A DNA stretch of 64,000 nucleotides from Coprinus comatus (lineage: Eukaryota > Basidiomycota > Agaricomycetes > Agaricales > Agaricaceae): positions 62,001 through 126,000 of the forward strand of contig JAWPGT010000031.1 of NCBI GenBank assembly GCA_034638255.1, written 5' to 3'. Positions 24,020 through 34,179 of the stretch are shown piece by piece; position 1 is the first letter of the stretch, and each line of letters begins with the position of its first letter. The notes under the pieces were generated by a model. That model was not told the origin of the DNA and searched no databases. It worked only from the letters and a program-made list of their open reading frames with translations. A program made the translations under genes and the position numbers.

Positions 24020-24435
24020 ATGTTTGCCAAAGTCGTTGCTATTGTTACCTTCGCGACCTTCGCTGCTGCTCAGATTACCAACTCTTGCAACACTGCTCAA
24101 CAATACTGCTGCAATTCCGTTCAAAATGCTCAGTCCGCTGAAGCTTCCAAGCTCCTCGGTCTGTTGAACGTCGATGTCAACGCTATCACTGCACAAGTCG
24201 GTCTTAACTGCACCCCCCTCTCTGTCATCGGTATTGGCGGCAACTCTTGGTAAGTTTTCGCCACTAGTTATTAATTCAATGGTGTTGACTTCTTGTTGAA
24301 GCAAAACCCAGTCCGTCTGTTGCACAGGCAACAACTACAGTACGTTCTCTACATCTTCCAGACTAATTTCATGTTAATTTTTTCTTCTCAGATGGCCTTG
24401 CCGTTATCGGTTGCAGCCCTATTTCTGCCCTTTAA
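24020..24435 (+). CDS. Class I hydrophobin, copy 2
   Basis: Exons 24020-24249, 24302-24339 and 24392-24435 have exactly the same lengths and phases as copy 1. The signal peptide differs at four positions (MFAKVVAIVTFATFAAAQ), but all residues after it are the same, including the eight Cys. Introns have diverged in length and sequence, so the exons are held by selection or gene conversion. Secreted surface-coat protein, as copy 1. The start region shares the ccactcagaATG context with copy 1. The gene lies 0.3 kb beyond the edge of the inverted duplication. Confidence 0.95.
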
Positions 24436-25787
24436 ATACCCATTTAATTAGTTTACACCCTTGTCCTCATTCCAATTTAATCCTACGTCCGTTTTGACTT
24501 GTCTTGTCTGACATAATGCTCTGAGAGCTCAGTACTACAAAAAATGAATTGAGATTTACGGACAGTGAACTATTCGTATCAGTTTGAACTATACAAGTTG
24601 ATGAACAATTTGAAGTGTATCGGGGGGATTCGGTAGTACTTGTCAGTTCTCTCGAATCTTTTATACACTTGATGCTTCCACCTTTGTAACACTTCCTGCT
24701 AAAGACAACAACAATTCTCCCTCAATGCGCTCACCTCGAAAGGCACGACTTCACCCAGTCCTCTCGTACACTTTTCAGTTCTGCATTAAACTATGTACTT
24801 TACTTTAAACCAACAAGTTAATGCATCAACACTCCTTGAAACCGCAGTTTCCGACTCAACCGCTCCGCTCTTACCTGTTACTGCAGCCGTTTTATTTTCA
24901 GTCAACGCAGCAATAACTGTCTTCTCTCGACCACCTTATGCCCTTTCGCATCTAGTTCATTTTCTCTTAAACCTTCCAATATTCCCTTTGATTAAACTCA
25001 AGAAGTTAAACTCAGGACGCATGTGCTGTTGTTATTCAACAAATTGAAGTGGACACCAAGACAGTATTTTACTATGATAAACGTACAGCAGTAATAGTAG
25101 CGTACACTGAATTTTACAAAATCTTACCTTAAGAATTGAATGAGAAATGGGTATTTGACCCAAGAAACAGTGATGGCCCAAGTACCGATGATATACTGTA
25201 GGTTAAATTGAATAAACATGTTACGTAACGTCACTTTAAAGAAGCAAATATTTCTTTAGCATAAAGTTGTGATTGGATGCTTGGTGAATTTGGTTCAAGG
25301 TTCTGGTAGTCTGTCACGGAAAATATTGTTTTAAATATGTTTGTTGAGGCGTAGTGTAGTTGTGTAAGATTTCATTTGTGGAAACATTGATGTTGCCTCT
25401 TTATAGGTGTTATTTGATGGGTAAATTGAACAGACTGTTACAAAATACATACTAATGCCTATAAAAAATATAACCGAAGGGGATGGTGGAAAAACACCTA
25501 GGAAATCTGACCGAGGTTCTCACATCTTGGTCTCTGCAACTTGGTTGGCTTTAGTCCCGCGCGCAGCGCACCGGGAAACCTTACAGTCAAGTCAGGCCAG
25601 AATGAGCTATGAGAAAGCTTAAGAGATTTAAAAGTGGCTAGCTTATTCATTTCTGTGCATTGCGGCCGATACTGTAGACGCAGTCTTGTCAACTTTTTGT
25701 TCAGATAGAAAGTCTCAAGCAAGTTTACAAGTGAGTGTAAATATACTTCAATTCGGTTTACCGATGGTGAAGTCGATTTAGTCCTTA
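24436..25787. other. Intergenic region
   Basis: Contains an ATG-started 84-codon open frame at 24793-25047 with a hydrophobic Ala/Val/Leu-rich middle, but no family match and no splice context, so it is not called. Nothing else is supported. Confidence 0.35.
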
Positions 25788-26610
25788 GATATAGACGAGT
25801 TAAGTGATACGGAGATTCTCGAACTTTTCTACGAGAGGGCCAGGAAGGAGTCGCAATTTCCGAAATATAATGCCTGGCATGTCACTCCTCACATAGTGGC
25901 CAAAGCATCGCAGGACAAGGATGAAGATCCTATTGACGTCACAGAAGCCACTGCACTCGACCTGGTGTTTGCAAAACGATTCTCGTACCACGGGTGCGCC
26001 GCGTTGTCAAGCACAAGTTCGGTCACATTATCTTCATGGACTATGTCAAGGGCTCAAATCTTGCCGATGTGTGGCCAAGTTATTCAATATGGAGGAAAAT
26101 GTGTGTTGTGTTTATATTATGTGTTATGTTTGTCAGCTTCGACAATTGAAGGCATCCCCTTCAACACCACCAGGACCATTCAGTGCACAGGGAGCACGGA
26201 AATGTATATCCCCTCCGATATTTGGTCGGATTCAAGACCTCCAGGCACCCTTTGCTACCTATGCAAAATTCTCGGGATTCTTCAATAAACGATACAAAAG
26301 GGCAATGAACAAATGTCGAGTTCCCGATGACGACCCAGCCAGGAAAGAACAATTTGATGACTCAGCACCATTTGTTCTTACACATCAAGATCTTGTCCCC
26401 CGGAATATGATCGTAGGAGAGGATGGTAGATTGTGGATAATTGATTGGGCTTGGGCTGGATATTATCCTGTTTGGTTTGAGTATGCTGCGATGCATGAAC
26501 AGGTGGATAATGAGCGACTGATTGGATTCAATGATCGATTTTGGGAGCTTATGATTCCTTTCGTTTGTGGTCCATATTTCAAACAGGAAAGGTGGCTGAT
26601 GAAGTTCTAA
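25788..26610 (+). pseudogene. APH-fold (aminoglycoside phosphotransferase-like) kinase pseudogene
   Basis: The C-terminal half is clear: LTHQDLVPRNMIVGEDGRLW is the Brenner-type catalytic loop (HxDxxxxN), followed by IIDWAWAGYYPVWFEY with the metal-binding Asp. Upstream pieces are also family-like: TALDLVFAK, then in another frame ILVPRVRRVVKHKFGHIIF and MDYVKGSNLADVWPSYS, then back in the first frame YVCQLRQLK. There are thus two frame changes, one near 25980 (AAAACG, one base short) and one near 26100. An in-frame TAG precedes the first block and no usable ATG follows it. Fungal genomes carry many such APH-like proteins of unknown substrate. The copy is most likely dead. Confidence 0.75.
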
Positions 26611-27036
26611 TTTTATAAACGTATCTGTACTCATGTCATGGCCTTTTCAAGAATCAGTTGGGACATACACGAGCTTAGTGGAGCAAGAAGAGTAGACCAC
26701 GGCTGTTTGAACTCCTTTTAAGTGCATGTGCGAAGTCCTGCAATCCATCGACAAGGTGATTCAGATTTGCATATAGGCAAATCCCAATTTCGTTTGCGTT
26801 GAAACATGGTCTTTGAGCGGCGGAGACCAAAATTGCCACCAAAAGTCCCAATAAGAGTCCCAATATTGTTGTATTAAATAAAAAGGAACCTACAGTACGT
26901 TCAGCTGGTATCTAATTGCGTGAGGTCTTGCTGACTAATACTATAATGTTCCCACGGGTGTTGAATTTGGTCGGGCGCAGCCGGACTCCTGGCAGACCAG
27001 ATTTTGTTTCGCGTTTGTGACTTCAAACACATTACA
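26611..27036. other. Intergenic region
   Basis: Upstream region of QCR6. A minus-strand frame at 26863-26675 has a hydrophobic start (LGLLLGLLVAILVSAA) but no ATG, so it is not called. Confidence 0.35.
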
Positions 27037-27580
27037 ATGGCTCTCTCGGATTTCTTCTCATCCTTCCTGCCCACCGTCTACGCCGACTCCGAACCACAGG
27101 CTGAGGCTGAAGCTGAGGCCCCCGCTGTCGAGGAAGAAGAGGAAGAGCCCGAGGATGTATGTGGATTTGGTCTTCCACCTCTGAAATGCTGACGTGTATC
27201 TGTAGATTCATCCCGTCATCCACTTTGATCATTGCCAGGAAAAGGTCCAGTCAGGACAGGGTTTCAAGGGCGAGGATTGCGTCGAGGAACTGTGCGTATT
27301 TCAATTATCTCTTTGGAACATTTGCTGACCTTGCTTCTATAGTTGTACGTCATTCTATTCTCCTTGTTGACATTCTATAGAATTGACCACACTCCTCAAT
27401 GTTTGCCTTGTTTAGTCCAGTAAGGTTCCATCACTTCCGAGGCATGTCACGTCTTTATTAACTGTGGTTCTAGCATGATGCATTGCATAGATGTATGTCT
27501 TCGCGATTATATTTGAAAACATGTTCTTAATATTTTCCTAGGAATGTGCTGCACCCAAACTCTTCAGCAAGCTCCGTTGA
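27037..27580 (+). CDS. QCR6: Ubiquinol-cytochrome c reductase hinge protein (complex III subunit 6), with microexons
   Basis: Acidic N-terminus with a Glu/Ala run, then HCQEKVQSGQGFKGEDCVEE and LFHMMHCIDECAAPKLFSKL, the conserved C-terminus of the acidic bc1 hinge protein that sits on cytochrome c1 facing the intermembrane space. Six exons: 27037-27156, 27206-27291, 27343-27344 (TT), 27416-27419 (TCCA), 27474-27492 and 27542-27580. Only inclusion of the 2-nt and 4-nt exons gives the expected E-E-L-F-H-M-M-H; each is flanked by good AG and GT(A/R) signals. The product is about 89 aa. Compared with other hinge proteins, the segment between the acidic region and HFDHC is missing about 15 residues, including two Cys. 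No targeting presequence is obvious beyond the N-terminal hydrophobic stretch. Confidence 0.88.
27343..27344 (+). other. QCR6: 2-nt microexon of QCR6
   Basis: TT between ctatag and gtacgt. It completes the Leu codon CT|T and begins the Phe codon. Confidence 0.7.
27416..27419 (+). other. QCR6: 4-nt microexon of QCR6
   Basis: TCCA between gtttag and gtaagg. It completes Phe (T|TC) and begins His (CA|C). Confidence 0.7.
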
Positions 27581-28979
27581 ACGGGTATGGATAGGAGGAT
27601 AGGATGGTATGTAATGCAATCTCATGTTGTGCATCACTTTCAATAATCCTTTCCAGCCTTCTCGCAGATAGATTTTTCATAGATACACTGTGTTCGGATT
27701 CTCAATGCTCGAATCAAAAGCTTTTCATCCCAATAATTCATATTTACATCAAATAACTCCAACATGGCCTTCCTGCCTTTCGATGTGCAAACTACCCTTC
27801 GCCGTCGATCATTACGCCGGACCGACTTTCTCCTAAACAGTACTTGATCTCACAATATTGTCAGCACCGAAAACTAGAGTTCGTGCTTTCCATTTGCTTT
27901 GATCCGGATGACGCGTGAGATGGGTGGTTAATGCTGTGCATTGACATCGGTACCTTGCATCAACCTGTCATTACTGGGTCCTGGACATACTCATATTTGT
28001 CTCTCCCCATTTTGTGAGATCGTCACCGCTTTTTCGGGTTAAGCTGATTCAGGTTTACTCTTAAGGCCACGATGTTGAAAGCTTCTATTAAGTCGGACGT
28101 GCATAGCTTTATTAGTTTTTACGGCTTGGAACCAGCGCCGAGCTTGGGGACATAATACGGTATACCTCGGTGCTCACGCCCGAGTGGCGTAGCTCCACTG
28201 ACACCTGGCTATCGAACTCTCCCCATTGTCAGTGTTGAAAATTTCTCCCATAGTGTCCGTTTGAACAATTGTGTATCGAAGGCACGAGACTTCCAACTGG
28301 AATGGAATCCTCCTCAGCAGGTGAGCGCTCGTTGGTTCGGCTATCATAGCAACTAATCTGTTAATAGAATCAAATATTGATTAGTTATTTTTATTCTGTT
28401 GTATTTCCAGAATGGGGAATTTGGAACTTTATTAAGTCATGTTAAGACCCTGGGCTGTGCAAATACCACGAGTACATATGAACTGGTATAGGTATTCCGG
28501 AGGGGATATTCATCTTTTTCTTTTTTTGTATATGATGACTACTATCTAACCTCCTATTCAATTGGTGGAATGTAGAATGGACCGTGACCCCACCGCTGAC
28601 AGGCTGGTTTCTTAGACTCCCTTTGGTTTTTATCGGTTATCGGTTATAGTTATATGTATATCGGTTTTTGTGGGGAGGACGGAAGTTGATATCTTCCTCC
28701 CCATCCTTCTATTCATCCTTTCTTATAAGTTGTGCCCTTTCTTGGATTTGTGGTTTCTCTGTACAGCATTCCCCTCCCCTCCGTACTACGCTGTCTAGGC
28801 AAGGTATTTCAGTCTGAGTCATTAGACTCTGCAAACTCGTTCAATCTTCGCGTCTCTGCAAGACTCATCCTCCAAGTAAACGCGTAATCCTATTGTTTCT
28901 GGGATCAACCCCTTTGAACGCGTAATACTACCAATTCCAGTTGGAATTTTGCACAACAATTAGGAGAAATATTGATATC
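27581..28979. other. Intergenic region
   Basis: 1.4 kb without a supportable gene. Contains a short tandem tatcggttatcggtt repeat near 28635. No tRNA or transposon recognised. Confidence 0.4.
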
Positions 28980-31653
28980 ATGGCGCCTACATCAGAAGCA
29001 TTACATTTGGTTCATACAACGTTGGATAATACTGTAGGAGCGATATTTATGGGTGTGGTAGCTGCAGCTTTGTAAGTCCCCTTCTACTTCATATCTTTTG
29101 TTGTCTTGTCGTTGTCATTGTTATCGTGCTGTACTGAGCTTTTCTTTCTGCGCGATAGTTTGTTCGGAATCACAACATTACAAATGTTTTGGTATTATCA
29201 ACTATACCCCAAAGATTCTTCGTTACACAAATACTCAGTAAGCAACTTTATTATTAGCATTTATAGGGTAACTTACAATATCCTATGTTTAACGTTTAGG
29301 TCGCGATACTTTGGATTTTGGATGCATTTCATTTGGCTTTAACGATTCAATCTGTATATTCTTATGTGGTTATTGGTTTTGGAAATGTAGCAGGACTTGA
29401 AATTATCCCTTGGTACGCCTCCGCCGCTCTATTCGAGCATACTCTGCTTTCTTTAATATTCAGCGCTCATGTCTTTTGGTTGAATATTCAACAGGTCAAT
29501 CAAAGTAAGCTCTTAACGACCCTGGAGGTTAAAATGAATCTAATCTTAAGAAACCCGGTTCCGTAGCTTCAAGTTTCGGTCAACGTGAGTTACTATTTAA
29601 TCTATCCCTCAAAGATATTTGTAGTTGACAATTTCTGTGGCTTTTAATTCAATAGATCGTTATCATCCTCGTTGTCCATAGTTTATATGCTTTGCGTGTA
29701 TGGATACGTAAGTTTCCATTTCCTTCTTTATTCTTTCTCCGGGGCTGCCCTTTTGATCCATATGAGTTCCTAACAATTCGGATATACTATAGTGGGTGAA
29801 TACCATCGTGGTATAGTTGGCTATTTAGTGGTGCGTCTCTCAGGTCTTTATGCCTAAGAGGGTTTTTAACTGGACATTTGTTGATATCAGGCATTCGTCT
29901 TAATTGGAGGATTCGGTAAGTTCTTATCAAGAAAACAAAACCTATCGTCAACTGTTTTCTGATGAGTGAATTATTTTTTGGTTCGTTTCTTTTTTTTTTT
30001 TTTCTTAAAGTCATTGGCATAAGTACGTAAATCATTGCCTCATTTTTTGTGTTGCGATAGACTCATTCCATTTTATTAGATCTGGCATATCACATGTAGG
30101 TTAAAGAAAATTTCTATTATATCCGAATCCACCTTCCTAACTCCATCCACCTCTCCATTCTCCTTCATTTCCCGTTTCCGTTTCTCCCGGACTAATCCAA
30201 ATTCTATTTACACAGTTATATTGTTCACACGTACTCCGAACTTGAACGTATCTCTGCAAGTCACATTTAAATTTAAATTTCCTTCTTTTTTTTCTAATGA
30301 TTTTGCAGTGGGTTATCAATAGTTCCTTAGCAACGTCTACTGGAATTGATTTCATTATTACTGCTGCGATGTGTTTTTATCTTTGGAGGATGCAGAGTAG
30401 ATCGCCTGCTTCTAGGTATGTATTTACCTTTGTCCCTTGGAGAGCCTTAGTTCGGGTGTTCCTTACAGCTAATTTAATATGTAGGTTACACTCTAGGATA
30501 TCAACTGTTATGCAGTTTACACTTAGTTCTGGATTATTCACGAGGTAATCTTATTCTTTCTCTCTCTTTTTCATCAAAGTGTATAGTAAGGTGCTGATAT
30601 ATTTCAATTATTATAGTGCTTGTTCATTATCCGCTTTGTTTTCTGTACGTATTCATCTTGTTAAACTTTCATTAAATGATTCAGAAGGCTAACTATTGTC
30701 GTTACCATAGTATGTTCTTTTACCCAATACTTTGGTTTTTCTTGCACTCGAGTTCCTCTTGACAAAACGTAAGTCCAATTTCCTTATTTACTTTCTCTTT
30801 GATTACATCTTTACTAACAATATACACACATTCCAGTCTACGTCGTTTCTTTCCTTACAATGCTCACAGCAAGGAAACGAGCCATTACAACCACCAATTT
30901 CAAACACTCAGGCCATTCCGACGAAACTCAAAGTCCCAGAACACCAATGACAAATCTCATACCACGTCGTTATCAAAAAATGTTCAGTAACAAATCATCT
31001 TCATCATCTGGATCTGGTAGATCTCCTTATAAACGACAACAATTTCAATTCCAAATTCCTCTCAATAACCTCTCTCTGAATCGGAATCATACCAAGGGGA
31101 CACAACCTAATAAACGAGAACTTCGTATTCATACTGCTACATCAAGTTTTTATAGTGGACCAGCTCTCGTATCCATCCCTGACAACATCCCAGAAACTAC
31201 AACCCAAACCCAAACCAATTCAAATTCACCTTCAAATTCGAATTCAAACTATGAATGTCATTATGAAGATTATTTACCTGAACATTTAGAATCTGGTACT
31301 GGAGGTAGAAAAAGTCGAACTATGGATGGAAAAGGAGAGACTAGTTTAAGTGATGAAAGTGAAACTATTACAGGAAGTAGTATTGGATTGAGAAGTCCAT
31401 TGACAATCACTGGTACTAGTCCAGCTAGTAGTTCCGTGACGGTTACAACTGGTTTACTGGCACAGACACAAACTTTTAATGGATATGAGGATGAGACGAT
31501 ACAAAGGCCACCTTCTGTGTATGGCGGATTATCAGTGAGTATACTGCTTGTAATTTCTCTGTTTTATATCTGACTAAAATTACTTAGAGTCCACCACTTA
31601 ACCCAGATACGCGAACTCTATCTCGTTCTTCGTACCCGTGGCATGCACGATGA
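28980..31653 (+). CDS. Seven-helix integral membrane protein, DUF6534 type
   Basis: Starts MAPTSEALHLVHTTLDNTVG and enters the first helix (AIFMGVVAAAL). The next exons give YGITTLQMFWYYQLYPKDSS, LWILDAFHLALTIQSVY, a YVVIGFGN helix, VHSLYALRVWIL-GEYHRGIVGY, and WVINSSLATSTGIDFIITAA with CFYLWRMQSR. A helix near LEFLLTK and LYVVSFLTMLTARKR follows, then a long Ser/Thr/Asn-rich cytosolic tail that ends in ...YPWHAR. The order and motifs (WYYQ-YP-D, D-H, VH-FYA-R-W, TD-x-I/ID-FII) are those of the large Agaricomycete DUF6534 family, of unknown function and probably in the plasma membrane. About 14 short exons; the exact junctions of the smallest ones between 29570 and 30110 are uncertain. Confidence 0.8.
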
Positions 31654-32179
31654 TCGAGGAATATGCCGGATACTACACCAACCTGGTCATTCTTCTTTCG
31701 TGTTTTCGATGTTTATACTTCGTTTCCTTTCAAGCTAAGGCTATCTTATATACCCAATTCATCATTTCAATCATCTCCACTCATTCATTGTAATTATCAA
31801 AACATTGCTCACATTCATTTGTCAATTAACTATTGGTGTCCATCCCAACCGCATTATTTTATTCGATACCATTCATCCATATTGTACTTCTAGTTCATTC
31901 GCTCTGTTTTTGTTCCTGTTTCTGACCTAGGGTATGGAATCCATTCTGAATATACAATAATATTTGAACATTGCACGGAAGCTTCTATTAGGAGTTAATG
32001 GTTCAGCTTCTGTTCAAGTTTGTGAGGATTCAGTATTTAGATCAGTCGCGAAAGAATGAACGGGTTCGTGTGTAAAAAAAATCACGCTCGAACTATTATA
32101 GTAAAGTTGATGCATGGGGGGTTCAGGGATGTTTCTGTGGATAATACTTAAAACAACCAACTATATGTCAACACCTCTT

Positions 32180-32282
32180 GTGCTAGGTCGTAATATAGGA
32201 TCCAATGTAAAGCACTCGAGAGATACGGGCTTGATATATTGCTTTTTACGACGAAGCTTCCCTGTCATGAAATCGTTAATCG
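32180..32282 (-). pseudogene. Relic of a protein kinase C-lobe (SRPK-like), internally deleted
   Basis: The minus strand reads NDFMTGK, then IKPVSLE joined directly to CFTLDPILRPS. It matches the plus-strand relic at 33267-33480 but lacks about 25 codons in the middle. There is no start or upstream kinase sequence. Confidence 0.45.
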
Positions 32283-33266
32283 GGCTACACAATATTAAAG
32301 CTAATGAGAGTGATCACCAACCATCCTTATCAAAAATATTTTTTTTGATCATTACATTCGTGGAGAAGTGTAAGGCAAGCCTGAGAGTCCTGGATGTGCG
32401 TCACCCACCAGAAATTTCCATATTGAGACGATGCCAGGAATTTCCGTTCCGAGCCTCGACACAGTACCTGTGCCTCGACTCAACCTCTTCATTCCTCACG
32501 GCCTTAATTTCCCTTGAAAGACCGAAGCCGACTCTTCAACTGAATTGCAAGAATAGTTCCGAACCAGAAGCATTATATTAAATATGGACACGAGGTTCAC
32601 GCCGTTATCTAGTATGTCAATTTTCTTCAAGTTTTCTCTTGATTCCCTTTTTTTTCTTTCCCCTTTCGATGCTCGGCATCACAGTGTTTCAACATCACAT
32701 AAATTTCTGAGCATTCGGCTGCTCTTTTCTAGTAAAACCCATTCTGTTCAATTCAATTTCTGCATGTTCAATAACCTTAAAAACATAAATTTTGAGTCCC
32801 GAACATTTTAGTACTTGTTTCATATCATAAACACGGCTTTTGGAGACCGTTCCACAGTATCCCAAATTTATATGAATACTACGACTCGATGTAGTAGATA
32901 GGCGGTGAATTATACCTCACTCAACATTTTATTTTCGCTGCACATCTCTCTCTCTCTCGTTCCCAAGACCGAAAATCTTCAATAACAAAATCCTTGTTTT
33001 ACCTACAGAAAACCAGTCTCGAAGTCCGACTGACGGAAGCAGTCGTCTCGCACCCATTTCGACATACCCCATTATTTATCTCTTCAGAAGGTCGAGTGGG
33101 AATGGCCCCCAAACACTGATCTATGAGCTGAGTATTCAGATAAGCTACATTTACAGCTGAATTGTGCAGTGTTTGGGGCAATTCCTATTTGATTTCCTCC
33201 ACGCATGCCGGGATCAATCCAAATATTTCAATGAAAATGGTCAGTGAGCACGTCTCATCCAATATA

Positions 33267-33480
33267 CTATTCCTATTTGATCAACGCTTTCATGACAAGG
33301 AAGTTTTTTCCCGCAAAGAAAGATTTTAAGCCCATTTCACTCGAGTCCAAGTTGCGTGACTTTGAAGTGGAAGAAAATGATATTCCTGGTGCTGCTGCCT
33401 TTATGCGTAGATGTTTTACATTGGATCCTAGACTACGACCTAGTGCACAAGAGCTGTTAACAGATAGTTGGTTGCTCCAA
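33267..33480 (+). pseudogene. Relic of a protein kinase C-lobe (SRPK-like)
   Basis: The frame reads INAFMTRKFFPAKKDFKPIS, a linker, then IPGAAAFMRRCFTLDPRLRP and SAQELLTDSWL. The R-x-x-x-LDP-R-x-RP-S/T-A-x-E-L-x-x-x-W-L pattern is the last helix pair of a eukaryotic protein kinase, here closest in feel to SR-protein kinases. The catalytic loop and N-lobe are absent upstream. Confidence 0.55.
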
Positions 33481-34179
33481 ATACTATTCCAGAAAGATAT
33501 CTGTAACGGTCGCATCACCACCCTTGACAATCTTATCAGCTTTATATGGTGTAGACAAACATTTCGGACTATACAGTTTGTATTTACATAACAATTATCT
33601 TTAATTTTACATTTACATTTTTCTACTTCGAATCGAGAGTCTGTGCAGGTTGAATATCTGACTGAACTGTGTAAGACTACATTGTAGGAATAGCATATTA
33701 CACTATCTTTGAGTCAGATAAGGTGAGGGGATTTGGTTTCACATTTATTTCGCTTCTTTCAAAAGAAATTCAATACATTTCGAAAGACTGAATCAAATAC
33801 TAGAACATATCATACTAAGAAGTCTGATGACGAAGTTGAATACACTTCGTAGTCACTGACTCATGCTCTCATTCAAAACACATGCCGACTTCTTGAACTA
33901 GAACTTCAATCAAGAAAAGACATCAGTTTTCATATTCTCTTCAACAATCGCTACTTAGTGCTAACGGTGTTCTTTCCCAATTGCATTATTTATATTTCTG
34001 AAAACTCTGATAAGGATTATATCCAGTCTCAATATAGCAAGCTTCACACATTTGACTCGCTTCACCAAACCTCGAATAAATAACGCAAATTACAGTACAT
34101 CTAATCGTACATTACAGTCACTACAACAACGCACTCGAAATCACCGACGCGACGAAGACAGCCCTATGTTCACGCTTCT

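Larger units (their letters stand above)
31654..34179. other. Intergenic region with kinase relics
   Basis: 2.5 kb with no intact gene. Two short kinase C-lobe relics in opposite orientation are annotated separately. The rest shows nothing recognised. Confidence 0.45.

Noticed and set aside
24793..25047. 84-codon ATG frame after hydrophobin gene 2
   Set aside because: Partly hydrophobic but with no signal peptide pattern, homology or splice context.
26675..26863. Minus-strand frame with a hydrophobic start resembling a signal anchor
   Set aside because: No ATG in the frame and no supporting exon.
28635..28665. Short tatcggtt tandem repeat as a regulatory array
   Set aside because: Only two to three units and no further context.
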